From NCBI GenBank assembly GCA_025153755.1, contig JAOALD010000002.1:124001-188000 (forward strand): a stretch of 64,000 nucleotides of DNA, written 5' to 3'. A model generated the notes under the pieces. The model searched no databases. It was not told the origin of the DNA and saw only the letters and a program-made list of their open reading frames with translations. Made by a program: the position numbers and the translations under genes. Below, piece after piece: positions 43,765 through 52,958 of the stretch (position 1 is the first letter of the stretch; the number at the start of each line of letters is the position of its first letter). Source of the DNA: SAR92 clade bacterium H921. Its GTDB lineage: Bacteria; Pseudomonadota; Gammaproteobacteria; Pseudomonadales; Porticoccaceae.

Positions 43765-43778
43765 TAGCCGTCAGGCTA
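43765..43778. promoter_or_regulatory. TAGCC-N4-GGCTA operator copy
   Basis: TAGCC-GTCA-GGCTA, perfect five-plus-five arms, about 100 bases further upstream of the sulfatase than the main site. No clear promoter surrounds it; it may act as an auxiliary site for looping. Confidence 0.55.
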
Positions 43779-43928
43779 ATTTGTTGGGCGTGAGTTTCTC
43801 CCCTGCTGGGCATTAGTTTTCTTGAATAGCGCTATTTCAGTGTAACTTTGCGAGCATCAAAAATGTTGGGGCTACCAGTGTCGAATGACTTTATGGATGA
43901 TTTTGTTTTACAGCAGGCAGTAATAGGC

Positions 43929-45509
43929 CTAGGTTAGCTGAATTTTTAATTGATCAATCAGCTTGCCCAGCTGGTCTTTTAAACTCTCAGAGCTGTCTGT
44001 ATAACAGAGCCCATAAATCTGCCTGTCCGGCCTCAGTAGGGCTAATGCAACGTTATTATCTTCGGCCCAGCGCTGCAGTAGGCCCTCTTTATCGATACCC
44101 TGACCCTGGTCTCCCAGATGAAAACCGGTTACAGGTGCCTGTAAGAAATCGGTATTTTGTTGGCTGAGCAATGGGCCGGGGTCGGTATTAAATCCAACAA
44201 CTGAAAATTCATTATCGAGCAGGCTATCTAGTAGAACGCAATCGCCATTACTTAGGGTGACCATACTTTGACGCAGCATGTAGCGATCGAGTGAGTGTGG
44301 ATCCTGAGCAAAAATACCATCCCCGAGCCGCCACTGCTGACCAAATTTAATCGAGGATACAAGTACCGGAATTAATCGTCCGAGCATCAAAAATAGGTCA
44401 CGGGCCAATGCTTTTAGGGGATTGCGCGTTTGAATAATATCGCCATGGGTAATAGCCAGCTTAATCACTTCCTCTACATGGGGCCGCCGTTCACTATGAT
44501 AGCTATCGAGAATCCTAGCATCCCATTGGCCGCTTAATACGCCAGCAAGCTTCCAGTTTAGATTGTATGCATCCCGTATACCCGAGCAGAGCCCCTGACC
44601 TAGAAATGGAGGCATTTGATGAGCGGCATCACCGAGCAAAAAGACTCTTCCTTTTTTAAATTGATCTGCCAGCAGGGCATGGAAGCGATAAACTTTTGCC
44701 CGAATAAGACTGCCATCTCGCTCGTTAAGCTGACTGTTAAGTCGACCAATATGGGGGGCCATCAGAGCGCGAACATTATCTTCATTTTCAACATCCCCAT
44801 GGTCATCAGTATCATTAAGCATAAACTCCCAGCGTATATGGCCTGGTTCGCAGGGAATAAGTGATGTAGGCCGAGTTGGGTCGCAAATTTGATAGGCCTC
44901 ATCTTTGATCTGGATACTTTTATCCAAAATCAGATCACAGACTAGCCAGGGTTCGTCGCAGCCCAAATCCTGCAGCCCAAAGCCGCCCAATTCTCTTGTG
45001 CTGCTCGAAGCTCCGTCACAGCCCAGCAGGTAGGAGCATCGAACATGCTGCGCCTCTGAACCGTTGATATCGGTGATCTTAAGAGTTACTCCAGAACTGT
45101 CCTCATGGAATTCTTCGAGCTGCCAGCCAAGAAATTGATCAACTGAATCGCAATCATCGACAGTTTCTCGAAGATACTTTTCGAGTTGGGGTTGCGAAAA
45201 AAACGTACTGTTGGCCCAGTAGTGAACTCTGTCAGATTCCGACAGATCCTGATGAAGAAGCGTCCAGTTAAAGCCATTGAGGAATGAAATAAATCCAAGC
45301 TCACGACCGGCTTCCTTGATTCTTTCATGCAGCCCTTGGGATTGAAAAATTCGCATGACCTCGCCATCGTAATGGACCGCTCGAGGAATTTCATAGATAT
45401 CCAGATTAGGCTCTACTACTACTGTCTTAATGCCTTGCTTACCTAGCAAAGAGGCCATCATCGCGCCGGTGGGTCCATAGCCAATAATTGCAACATCGTA
45501 ACTTTTCAT
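43929..45509 (-). CDS. FAD-dependent aromatic hydroxylase (MhpA/PheA-TfdB type)
   Basis: A 526-residue class A flavoprotein monooxygenase. Seen: FAD-binding YDVAIIGYGPTGAMMASLLGKQG at the N-terminus, the DG-type motif LLGCDGASSSTRE, and RVFLLGDAAHQMPPFLGQGLCSGIRDAYNLNWKL, which is the family signature; the C-terminal thioredoxin-like domain seems to be present. Family knowledge: adds OH to phenolic rings with NAD(P)H and O2. The frame is open to 45593, but that tail spans the operator and promoter at 45543-45571, so ATG 45509 is the start. Likely prepares a diol for the extradiol dioxygenase at 50834. Confidence 0.9.
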   Translation of the reverse strand: MKSYDVAIIGYGPTGAMMASLLGKQGIKTVVVEPNLDIYEIPRAVHYDGEVMRIFQSQGLHERIKEAGRELGFISFLNGFNWTLLHQDLSESDRVHYWANSTFFSQPQLEKYLRETVDDCDSVDQFLGWQLEEFHEDSSGVTLKITDINGSEAQHVRCSYLLGCDGASSSTRELGGFGLQDLGCDEPWLVCDLILDKSIQIKDEAYQICDPTRPTSLIPCEPGHIRWEFMLNDTDDHGDVENEDNVRALMAPHIGRLNSQLNERDGSLIRAKVYRFHALLADQFKKGRVFLLGDAAHQMPPFLGQGLCSGIRDAYNLNWKLAGVLSGQWDARILDSYHSERRPHVEEVIKLAITHGDIIQTRNPLKALARDLFLMLGRLIPVLVSSIKFGQQWRLGDGIFAQDPHSLDRYMLRQSMVTLSNGDCVLLDSLLDNEFSVVGFNTDPGPLLSQQNTDFLQAPVTGFHLGDQGQGIDKEGLLQRWAEDNNVALALLRPDRQIYGLCYTDSSESLKDQLGKLIDQLKIQLT

Positions 45510-45542
45510 GTTTTGGAGCCTTACGCGGACAAATTTTAAGCG

Positions 45543-45571
45543 CATATTAGCCATTTGGCTATTTTTGTCAA
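45543..45571 (-). promoter_or_regulatory. Promoter with TAGCC-N4-GGCTA operator for the hydroxylase
   Basis: On the - strand: TTGACA (45566-45571), 17-base spacer, AATATG (45543-45548). The dyad TAGCC-ATTT-GGCTA (45548-45561) lies between them. The start codon is 34 bases on. Confidence 0.7.
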
Positions 45572-45669
45572 GAAAGGGATTGGCGAAAACCAAACAAAGT
45601 TTTACTCGGACTGTTTGTTGGTACTAATTAGTCCTGTGACTGGTGGAAAAAAATCAATGATTAACTTCC

Positions 45670-45698
45670 TTGACATAAACTAGCCGAATGGCTAACGT
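45670..45698 (+). promoter_or_regulatory. Promoter with TAGCC-N4-GGCTA operator for the mmsA-like gene
   Basis: TTGACA (45670-45675), 17-base spacer, TAACGT (45693-45698). The dyad TAGCC-GAAT-GGCTA (45681-45694) sits in the spacer, with one base touching the -10. Confidence 0.66.
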
Positions 45699-45874
45699 GC
45701 TGAACCCAGGCTTTATAATGAAAGACTTCAGATTAATTTAAGGTGTTTCGTAGAGTTCAATAACGCAGCCAAAGCCCTGCAGAATAGGGTTTGGATACTG
45801 CATTAGATATGACAGGACGCCGTCGATAGGTTTTCACTACAGCTTAAATCGGAATAGAGAGAGGTGAATTTTTT

Positions 45875-47353
45875 ATGATTAATCATTTTATAAATGGGGC
45901 AGCAGTTGCGGAGGGGGGGTATCCTTCAGATCTTTTTAATCCATCAAACGGTTGCAAAATCGGTACTGTCCTAAACGGTGGGGCCGATGAGCTGGATTTG
46001 GCCGCACAGGCTGCCCACACAGCTTTTCAATCTTGGTCAACCACAGGCTTGGGTTATAGAGCAAATGTGCTTTTAGCCTGCCGTCAGCAGGTTATGGATC
46101 ATCGCGACGAGCTTATCGAAATTTGTGTGGTTGAAGCGGGCAAGACATTTGCGGATGCTGCTGCTGAGGTTGATAAAGGTATTGAGGGACTTGCCTATGC
46201 TGCGAGTGTTGGCAGTTGGTTGCGCTCCGCGACAACACAAAACGTTTCATCGGGAATTGATGTTGTTGACGCTCGCTACCCAATTGGCGTTGTCACTACA
46301 GTCAGTCCATTTAATTTCCCCGTTATGATCCCATTGGTGCAATGCGCCATGGCAATTGCATGCGGGAATACTGTGGTTGCAAAACCAAGCGAAAAAGTCC
46401 CCTCAGCCTTTCGTTTAATCGCTGAGCTTATGCACAGAGCGGGCTTGCCCAGTGGCGTTTTAAATGTGGTGAACGGCGGTCGCGAAGTAGTTGAGTCGAT
46501 GATCGAGCATTCCAGAGTGGCCGGATTAAGCTTTGTTGGCAGCACACCAGTGGCCAAACATTTAAGGATTAGGGGCATTGAGAACGATAAGCGAGTGCAG
46601 GCATTTGGCAGTGGTAAAAATCATATGATTGTACTGCCTGATGCGGATTTGGATATGGCCGCAGATGCGGCAGTATCAGCCGCCTATGGTGCCGCAGGTC
46701 AGCGTTGTATGGCAATCTCGGTGGTCGTCGCTGTGGGTGATATAGGCGATCAGTTGGTGGCTAAAATTGCTCAGCGTATTCCCGATATTGTCGTTGGTTC
46801 AACGGCAGATAGTGCTGTCCAGCTGGGCCCGGTGATTAGTCCCGAAAGCAAGCAGCGGATTCATGGCTTTATCGAAGGCGCAGAGTCCTCCGGCGCGTCA
46901 CTTGTCATCGATGGACGTCTGCAGGACGATCAAGGCGGATGGCTAGTAGGTGCTAGTCTTGTCGATCATGTAAAGCCTGGCATGCCAGTCTACGATCAAG
47001 AGGTGTTTGGTCCGGTGCTCTGTATTGTTAGAGCGTCAACGTATAAAGAGGCAATGGACATTGTGGCAAGTCATCCGCTGGGTAATGGTGCCGCTATATT
47101 TACCCGCGATGGTGGCGCTGCCAAGCGTTATGCAAATGATATACAGGCGGGAATGGTTGGCATCAATGTGCCTATACCTGTGCCACCTTGGAGCCATAGT
47201 TTTGGCGGCTGGAAGGCTAGTGCGTTTACCGACAGCAAAATTAGCGGCCCCGAGTCCCTGAATTTTCACACTCGAATTAAAGCGATTATCAGCCGCTGGC
47301 CAGATCCGGCGGAAAGTAAAGTCGATCTGGGTTTTTTAAAGACCGATAGCTAG
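45875..47353 (+). CDS. mmsA: CoA-acylating methylmalonate-semialdehyde dehydrogenase-like
   Basis: A 492-residue aldehyde dehydrogenase of the MmsA type, converting malonate- or methylmalonate-semialdehyde to acyl-CoA with NAD+ and CoA. Seen: FINGAAVAEGG start, VSPFNFPVMIPL, KPSEKVPSA, NVVNGGREVV, FVGSTPVAKH, catalytic GAAGQRCMAIS with Cys278, and YDQEVFGPVLCIVRA. GAGAGAGG lies before the ATG. Regulated by the same dyad as the hydroxylase; it may finish breakdown of a small aldehyde from ring cleavage, or serve another role. The symbol is by family only. Confidence 0.85.
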   Translation: MINHFINGAAVAEGGYPSDLFNPSNGCKIGTVLNGGADELDLAAQAAHTAFQSWSTTGLGYRANVLLACRQQVMDHRDELIEICVVEAGKTFADAAAEVDKGIEGLAYAASVGSWLRSATTQNVSSGIDVVDARYPIGVVTTVSPFNFPVMIPLVQCAMAIACGNTVVAKPSEKVPSAFRLIAELMHRAGLPSGVLNVVNGGREVVESMIEHSRVAGLSFVGSTPVAKHLRIRGIENDKRVQAFGSGKNHMIVLPDADLDMAADAAVSAAYGAAGQRCMAISVVVAVGDIGDQLVAKIAQRIPDIVVGSTADSAVQLGPVISPESKQRIHGFIEGAESSGASLVIDGRLQDDQGGWLVGASLVDHVKPGMPVYDQEVFGPVLCIVRASTYKEAMDIVASHPLGNGAAIFTRDGGAAKRYANDIQAGMVGINVPIPVPPWSHSFGGWKASAFTDSKISGPESLNFHTRIKAIISRWPDPAESKVDLGFLKTDS

Positions 47354-47361
47354 GGAGCCAC

Positions 47362-47389
47362 GGCAACTGCCGCACTGATAACAGTTGCC
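47362..47389 (+). other. Hairpin after the mmsA-like gene
   Basis: GGCAACTG and CAGTTGCC pair perfectly around a 12-base loop just after the stop. No T run follows, so it is not a standard terminator; it may protect the mRNA 3' end. Confidence 0.45.
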
Positions 47390-47412
47390 AGCAACAAATA
47401 TCGATGATAAGT

Positions 47413-47441
47413 TAGCCAAATGGCTATTAGCCATTTGGCTA
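47413..47441 (+). promoter_or_regulatory. Double TAGCC-N4-GGCTA operator before TBDR operon
   Basis: Two perfect dyads, TAGCC-AAAT-GGCTA (47413-47426) and TAGCC-ATTT-GGCTA (47428-47441), are separated by one T. The pair together is a perfect 29-base palindrome. TATATT follows at 47440-47445 as a possible -10. This is the densest operator of the set and precedes the TBDR-GST-dioxygenase-nitroreductase run. Confidence 0.72.
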
Positions 47442-47491
47442 TATTGCAAATAGCTAAAAATATTGAAAAGCCAACATCTGAGGGGAGTAGC

Positions 47492-49756
47492 ATGAGAAAA
47501 AAACTAATTATTAGCGCTATTGGCGCTCAGCTGATTATGATGCAGGGGCTTGAGGCTGAGACTCTTGCTCTTGAGGAAGTAATAGTAACCGCAGAGAAAA
47601 GAGAGCAGAGCTTGCAGGATGTGCCTGCCTCAATCTCAGCGTTCTCAGCATCTCAGATCGAGCAGGCTGGATGGGACGATATATCCCAGCTTGAAACCAG
47701 TATCCCCAGCGTATCCATGGGTGGTGATGGTGATTCACGACCCTTTATTTTTATACGAGGCGTAGGCTCTCGCAAGTTTGACCTCGGCTCCGAAGGCTCG
47801 GTTGGTGTGTTTGTTGATGAAATCTACAATGCTCGCTTTTCATCGGCTCTCTCGGGTATTGTCGACATTGAGCGCATCGAAGTGCTGAAGGGCCCTCAGG
47901 GGACTTTGTACGGGCGCAACACCATCGGCGGTGCGGTGTCACTATATACGGTAGAACCAACGGATGAATTTGAAGCACGGATTAAAGTGGCCGCTGGTTC
48001 AGATGGCTATAGCCGTGTGGGTGGATTTGTATCTGGCGCACTGTCGGAAAATTGGGTCGGCCGTTTAGCTGCGTCGACGCGTTCGGACGACGGCAATATG
48101 ACAGAGGTTCTGTCTGGAAAAAATGATGGACAAGATGCCGATGCTGTTCGACTTAACCTGATAGGCCAGTTGTCCGACAAGACCAGCCTCGAATTCACTG
48201 CGCAGAGCACTACGCTTGATCAAAATGGCAGGCTTGCTCAGGCCAACGGTGAAATGGGGCCATTTGGCCTTTACCAGTTGGGCCATGCTCTGCCGCTGCC
48301 CGTTCTGCCCGCACCTTTGCGAGCCAATATTATGGCCGGAATACAGGCTGGAACTGTCGCCGACATTCTGCGCGAAGCTGCTCTTGATCCGCGCAATGTA
48401 AAGATGGATCGTCCCGGATTTTCCTTTCTTGAGACAGATCTAGTTTCTCTTAAGCTCGAGCATGAATCCGATAATTTCTTATTTACATCGATTACCAGCC
48501 GCACCAGTGACGAGCTGCATGAAGAAACCGATTTTGAATCAACCACTCGGGATGCCATTTGGACTGATGTTGTTCAGGACAGTCGACAAACAACTCAGGA
48601 ATTCCGATTTACGTCCGTTGATGGCGGCATGGGAACTATGGATGATCGACTTACTTGGGTATTGGGTCTGTATTACTTTAACGATAAAGGCTACAGGAAA
48701 GACGATTACTCTGTGGAAGAGCAGGGCAATATTCCGCCTCAGTTCTATCAGGCTGCCAGCGTAGATTTTAGTCAGTCGCGTCAGGATTTGACTCTCGATA
48801 ATAAGAGCTTTGCTCTGTATGGACAGGCGACCTATGCGCTGACAGATCAGCTCAATCTGACGCTTGGTATTCGACGCAGTGAAGATGAAAAAGATGTGAT
48901 CACGCAGATGATCACCAACACACCAGGTTATCCATTTGTTGCAGCACCTTTTACCCTTCCTCAAACACTTGAGTACAGCTCTACTGATCCCAAGCTAAGT
49001 ATTGATTATGCGATCAATGATAACTCGATGGCCTACATTACTTATGCCAGTGGCTATAAAAGTGGCGGCGCCCAGTTTGCCAGTTGGGCCGAGGCTGGCA
49101 ATGTTAATGGCTTTGAAAAAGAGCAGCTGGACTCTCTCGAAATTGGCTATAAAGGGCGCCTAATGAATGATCGCCTGCAATTGAATGTGGCGGCTTATCG
49201 CTATGATTATACAGATCAGCAGGTGCAAACCATTGTCGTGATTAATGGCGCGCCGTCTGGTTTGACGAGCAATGCTGCCGAGAGTGAGATGGATGGTTTT
49301 GAACTCGAGATGAATTATCTGCTGACCAGCGCATTGAGAGTTGACTTTAACTACTTCAACCAGGATGCAGTGTTTGGCAGTTTTGAGGATGTAAGTGGCT
49401 CTAAGACGGGCAATCCAATGCAGTTCGCCCCGGAGAATGCTTACACGGTGGCGTTAAATTATGCGCCCGACACTGCAATTGATCTTCAATTACGCGCTGA
49501 ATATAGCTACAAGGACGAATTTCAGTTTGATGCGGGCAACCGTGACATCTCTCTGGAGCCTGAGCACAGTGTCGTCAACCTGACTGCCTCAATGAACCTC
49601 AATGATTCAACCTCGCTACGGCTGTACTGTGATAACTGTTCCGATGAGCTAATGCGAACCCAGGTAACCACTTTTGCTACGACACAGGGTGGTGGTGGAC
49701 GCAGTATTTATGGTCCAGGTCGACGCGTTGGAGCCGAGATTAGTTATAATTTTTGA
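47492..49756 (+). CDS. TonB-dependent outer-membrane receptor
   Basis: A 754-residue TBDR. The open frame begins at 47420, but that would put coding sequence over the double operator. ATG 47492 has GAGGGGAG upstream and starts a proper signal peptide, MRKKLIISAIGAQL. Seen: TonB-box-like LEEVIVTAEKREQ, plug FIFIRGVGSRKFD and RIEVLKGPQGTLYGRNTIGGAVSLY, barrel with ASGYKSGG, C-terminal EISYNF with a terminal Phe. A long terminator-like hairpin follows, so downstream genes would depend on read-through or their own promoter. Likely imports the aromatic substrate of the block. Confidence 0.93.
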   Translation: MRKKLIISAIGAQLIMMQGLEAETLALEEVIVTAEKREQSLQDVPASISAFSASQIEQAGWDDISQLETSIPSVSMGGDGDSRPFIFIRGVGSRKFDLGSEGSVGVFVDEIYNARFSSALSGIVDIERIEVLKGPQGTLYGRNTIGGAVSLYTVEPTDEFEARIKVAAGSDGYSRVGGFVSGALSENWVGRLAASTRSDDGNMTEVLSGKNDGQDADAVRLNLIGQLSDKTSLEFTAQSTTLDQNGRLAQANGEMGPFGLYQLGHALPLPVLPAPLRANIMAGIQAGTVADILREAALDPRNVKMDRPGFSFLETDLVSLKLEHESDNFLFTSITSRTSDELHEETDFESTTRDAIWTDVVQDSRQTTQEFRFTSVDGGMGTMDDRLTWVLGLYYFNDKGYRKDDYSVEEQGNIPPQFYQAASVDFSQSRQDLTLDNKSFALYGQATYALTDQLNLTLGIRRSEDEKDVITQMITNTPGYPFVAAPFTLPQTLEYSSTDPKLSIDYAINDNSMAYITYASGYKSGGAQFASWAEAGNVNGFEKEQLDSLEIGYKGRLMNDRLQLNVAAYRYDYTDQQVQTIVVINGAPSGLTSNAAESEMDGFELEMNYLLTSALRVDFNYFNQDAVFGSFEDVSGSKTGNPMQFAPENAYTVALNYAPDTAIDLQLRAEYSYKDEFQFDAGNRDISLEPEHSVVNLTASMNLNDSTSLRLYCDNCSDELMRTQVTTFATTQGGGGRSIYGPGRRVGAEISYNF

Positions 49757-49775
49757 ATGTTTTCCCCCCAAATAT

Positions 49776-49824
49776 GGGATAGCTGGTGACGGAGGCATCT
49801 GTCTCTGGCTATCTCATATTTTTT
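49776..49824 (+). terminator. Rho-independent terminator after TBDR
   Basis: A hairpin of about 15 pairs (GATAGC with GCTATC outside; GACGGA with TCTGTC inside, including wobble pairs; loop GGCA) followed by a run rich in T ending in six T. Confidence 0.72.
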
Positions 49825-49911
49825 AGCGCAATCAACTAGATACAGAGTTCTAAAATACTCTTAAATAGTGCCTTTAATTAGGCTGTTTCTTGAAATGAAG
49901 ATTTTAATTTT

Positions 49912-50784
49912 ATGGCGATTAAATATACCGAAGAATTTGAACTGTATAGCTATGGTGAGTCCTTGGCTTCTCAAACTGCTAGAGTAGGTCTGGCCGAAAA
50001 GGCCATTGACTACAAGCAAAACCGCGTCGGGCTTGAATCGACTGGAGAGCATTTGCAAAAGGCCTACAAGGCAATTAATCCCGCGTCACTGGTTCCGACT
50101 CTGGTACACAATGGTCAGCCGATCTATGACAGTGTAAAGATTCTTGAATACCTCGATTCTTTTGCGCCCAATCAGGGTGCAACTTTATTTCCTGCAGACA
50201 GTGAAAAAAATGCTCAGGTTCGGGCGCTAGTTAAAGAGTTCTCTCTCGATGAAACTGTTGAGATCGGTGAAAATTTTGGCACATGCATGGCTGGCCTGAG
50301 TACTCAGATGCTCGCTTATCTACTCTGCAAGCGTCCTTTTTGGACCGTCGTCTGGGACTATCTGACCAAGCATCCATCCAGAGACCGAGTGCCTATTTTT
50401 ATCTTGATTCGTGTGTTGGGAAAGCCGCCAGGATTTAAATACAGAGAATTTGTCAGCGGGGTTGCCAAGGGAGTGATCTTTATTGAGAAGACATTATCCC
50501 ATGGCGGACCCTTTATCGCCGGTGAGTACTCCGCTGCCGATGTGCTGCTCGCGCAGGGTTTCCATCGTTTGGAGATTACCGCTTTCCATAAAGTACTCGA
50601 ATCGGATCAGTTTCCAAATATAAAACAGTACTGGCCAAGATTGCAGCAGCGCGAAAGTTATAAAGCGGGAATTCTCGACTATGAAGAAGACGAGTGGAGC
50701 GAATGTAAAGCCGCATTATATGGGGAGGGCGAAAACCCCGATATCGAGTATTTTTGGTCAGAGGTTAAAAGGTTTAGCCAATAA
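49912..50784 (+). CDS. Glutathione S-transferase family protein
   Basis: A 290-residue GST-like protein. Seen: N-terminal FELYSYGESLASQTARVGLAEKAIDYKQN with Ser in the active position, NPASLVPTLVHNGQPIYDSVKILEYLD (cis-Pro and D-S glutathione contact), and a long helical domain ending GPFIAGEYSAADVLLAQGFHRLE. It differs clearly from the GST-like proteins at 24890 and 41086. It stands 49 bases before the ring-cleavage dioxygenase gene, consistent with a glutathione-dependent isomerase or dehalogenase step in the same pathway (inference). Confidence 0.82.
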   Translation: MAIKYTEEFELYSYGESLASQTARVGLAEKAIDYKQNRVGLESTGEHLQKAYKAINPASLVPTLVHNGQPIYDSVKILEYLDSFAPNQGATLFPADSEKNAQVRALVKEFSLDETVEIGENFGTCMAGLSTQMLAYLLCKRPFWTVVWDYLTKHPSRDRVPIFILIRVLGKPPGFKYREFVSGVAKGVIFIEKTLSHGGPFIAGEYSAADVLLAQGFHRLEITAFHKVLESDQFPNIKQYWPRLQQRESYKAGILDYEEDEWSECKAALYGEGENPDIEYFWSEVKRFSQ

Positions 50785-50833
50785 TAAACCTCGCCTTGTT
50801 GCCTATAAATGAAACTGTAAAGAGGACAATCAA

Positions 50834-51916
50834 ATGAGTGAACCGATTTGTAAAGTTGCAGATATCATCTTTGTACGTTTTGAACTTGTGGATCTGAAAC
50901 CACAAAAAGAGTACATGGAACATTTTGGCATGTTACTGGCGTACGAAACGGAAGACGCGATTTTTTATCGTGGCACAGGTACGGCACCCTATTGTTACGT
51001 AGCCACAAAAGGCCAGAGCAATCGTTTTATTGGGACCGCTTATCGCGTCGATGCACTCTCTGATCTCGAGGCATTGGCCGCGGCAAAGGGGGTTAGCATC
51101 GTTGCAAATACCGAGCCTGGCGGTGGCCACAAGGTAACGCTTATAGATCCCGATAATATTGAGATTGAGGTTTACTACGGTATGCAAATGGCTGAGCCCA
51201 TATCGATTAATCCAATTATGCTTAATACGGGTGTCGATAAGCCCAGAGAAAATACTCTGCAGCGCTTTGGCCGAGGTTCCGATGAATGGCAGTTACACGA
51301 AAACCGTTGGGTATATGAGCTGACCTCCAAGGTAAAGCGGCTGGGGCACACAGCCATCAATGTAGCTGACGCAGCAATATCCGTTGATTGGTATGCCAAT
51401 ACACTCGGCTTTTTGATCAGTGATAATTTGCTTGCTCCAGATGGCCCTCATTCTATCGGTGCCTTTATGCGCTGTGATCAGGGTGATCTGCCTGTCGATC
51501 ATCACACGTTGAATAACGTGCAGTTCTTAGGTGAGCCAAAGCCTGCATTTGGGCATGCTGGCTATGAGGTAACCGATTCGGTGGATGATCTGATGGCTGG
51601 TCACTACCATATGAAAACCGTCGATAAGTATTACCATGAATGGGGTATTGGGCGTCACCTATTGGGTAGTCAAATGTACGACTATTGGCGCGACCCCAGC
51701 GGCTTTACCCATGAGCATTGGACCGATGGTGATCTTCTCAATGCCTCTATCCCTGCCACGGACACGCCAGCCAGGGATCTTATTATGGCTCAATACGGGC
51801 CCGAAGCTCCCGCCTCTTTTGGCGCTACCATGCCCAGTGAAGAGGTCGATGACTTTAGAGCAGCAACCCCGAGCTTGACCGATATAGTCAAGATGATGGA
51901 ACAGCAACCAAAATAA
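50834..51916 (+). CDS. Two-domain VOC-family extradiol-type dioxygenase
   Basis: A 360-residue protein with two vicinal-oxygen-chelate modules (about 1-120 and 165-300). The second keeps the likely Fe ligands: His in RLGHTAINVAD, His in FGHAGYEV and Glu in FTHEHWTDGD. Family knowledge: type I extradiol dioxygenases open catechol or hydroquinone-type rings using Fe(II) and O2. AGAGGACAA precedes the ATG. The co-directional GST and nitroreductase genes and the hydroxylase and FAH genes nearby support ring cleavage. It is longer than the classical ~300-residue catechol 2,3-dioxygenase. The ring substrate is unknown. Confidence 0.82.
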   Translation: MSEPICKVADIIFVRFELVDLKPQKEYMEHFGMLLAYETEDAIFYRGTGTAPYCYVATKGQSNRFIGTAYRVDALSDLEALAAAKGVSIVANTEPGGGHKVTLIDPDNIEIEVYYGMQMAEPISINPIMLNTGVDKPRENTLQRFGRGSDEWQLHENRWVYELTSKVKRLGHTAINVADAAISVDWYANTLGFLISDNLLAPDGPHSIGAFMRCDQGDLPVDHHTLNNVQFLGEPKPAFGHAGYEVTDSVDDLMAGHYHMKTVDKYYHEWGIGRHLLGSQMYDYWRDPSGFTHEHWTDGDLLNASIPATDTPARDLIMAQYGPEAPASFGATMPSEEVDDFRAATPSLTDIVKMMEQQPK

Positions 51917-51928
51917 GTGAGATTCGAT

Positions 51929-52660
51929 ATGAGTGGTTCAAACAAGCAATCAATTTCTGCTCAGGAACTTGCGGCTGCCGCAGGTATGCAACGCCGACTC
52001 CATGGTGGAGATAATGTGCAGTCTGACCATGTGTTGGCGGCACAAAATACATTTAGTGAGATGAAAAAACGTTACACAGCACTAAGCGATGATCATCTCG
52101 ATTTACTGTTTAGAGAACCGAGGACACAGTATGCCTGGCAGGACAAAGAGGTTAGCGAAGACCTGCTGCGTACCCTTTATGATCTAACCAAAATGACATC
52201 TACTAGTGTCAACTCTTGCCCTGGACGTTTTATTTTTCTGCGCTCAGAAGAGAGTAAAGAGCGACTTAGACCGACATTAACGGGTAATAATGTCGAGAAG
52301 ATAATGGGAGCTCCGGTGGTTGCGATTATTGCTCATGATAATGCTTTCTATGAGCGATTGGATCAACTCGCCCCCTATGCTGATCTTAAACCCATGTTTG
52401 TCGATAAGCCGGCCTACTGCGAGGCTACAGCGTTTCGCAATGGCACCTTGCAAGGTGCTCAGTTGATGATGGCCGCACGTGCGCTGGGACTCGACTGTGG
52501 CCCCATGTCGGGTTTTAATAATCAGCTCGTTGACGAGGAATTTTTTGCCGGCACCACAGTGGTTTCAAATTTTCTTTGCTGTCTGGGTTATGGCGATCCG
52601 AGTCGTATTTTCCAGAGGCTTCCCCGACTCGAATTTAATGAGGCCTGTGAGTTTTTATAG
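51929..52660 (+). CDS. Nitroreductase-family FMN oxidoreductase (RutE/malonic semialdehyde reductase-like)
   Basis: A 243-residue flavoprotein. Seen: LLFREPRTQYAWQDKEVSEDLLRTLYDLTKMTSTSVNSCPGRFIF, and GTLQGAQLMMAARALGLDCGPMSGFNN, which are typical of the RutE-like branch that reduces malonate semialdehyde or quinone-like substrates. The frame is open to GTG 51917, right after the dioxygenase stop, but ATG 51929 begins a better N-terminus. Co-transcribed with the dioxygenase. It may reduce a small semialdehyde from the pathway; uncertain. Confidence 0.85.
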   Translation: MSGSNKQSISAQELAAAAGMQRRLHGGDNVQSDHVLAAQNTFSEMKKRYTALSDDHLDLLFREPRTQYAWQDKEVSEDLLRTLYDLTKMTSTSVNSCPGRFIFLRSEESKERLRPTLTGNNVEKIMGAPVVAIIAHDNAFYERLDQLAPYADLKPMFVDKPAYCEATAFRNGTLQGAQLMMAARALGLDCGPMSGFNNQLVDEEFFAGTTVVSNFLCCLGYGDPSRIFQRLPRLEFNEACEFL

Positions 52661-52958
52661 GATTAGCTAGTTATCTGTCTGGTCACTCGGGCTAGACTTA
52701 GGGATCAAATGCTTTGTCACTGTATCTCAGGGCTATGCTGTCCAATGGTATTCAAGGGTCGTCCAATCAAGCCATTAAGGGATGTAGATGGTGGCGATCC
52801 AGACTCAATCTGAGATGAGATACGTCTATATAAGTATTTCCCCCATAGTCTGTGACAGGTGTTTTGCTTCCGTCTAAGAGGAAATTTAAGTTGTTCTGCC
52901 CTATGTAGCGCCAATGTATTATAATTTTGAACTCCAAAATAAAAGCTCTAACCTGACT

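Larger units (their letters stand above)
43617..43928. other. Regulatory region upstream of the sulfatase
   Basis: 312 bases between two - strand genes, without coding character. It contains two operator-like dyads, listed separately (43644-43671 and 43765-43778). Confidence 0.6.
45510..45874. other. Divergent control region between hydroxylase and mmsA-like genes
   Basis: 365 bases containing two promoters facing outwards, each with a TAGCC-N4-GGCTA dyad in its spacer (listed separately). The 176 bases before the dehydrogenase gene hold nothing else that I can identify. Confidence 0.6.

Noticed and set aside
45510-45593. N-terminal extension of the FAD hydroxylase
   Set aside because: It contains the promoter and operator of the gene, and the FAD-binding fold begins right at ATG 45509.
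47362-47389. Rho-independent terminator after the mmsA-like gene
   Set aside because: The stem is perfect but no T run follows, so it was listed only as a hairpin.
47420-47491. N-terminal extension of the TBDR at 47492
   Set aside because: It would translate the double operator and delay the signal peptide; ATG 47492 has a far better ribosome site.
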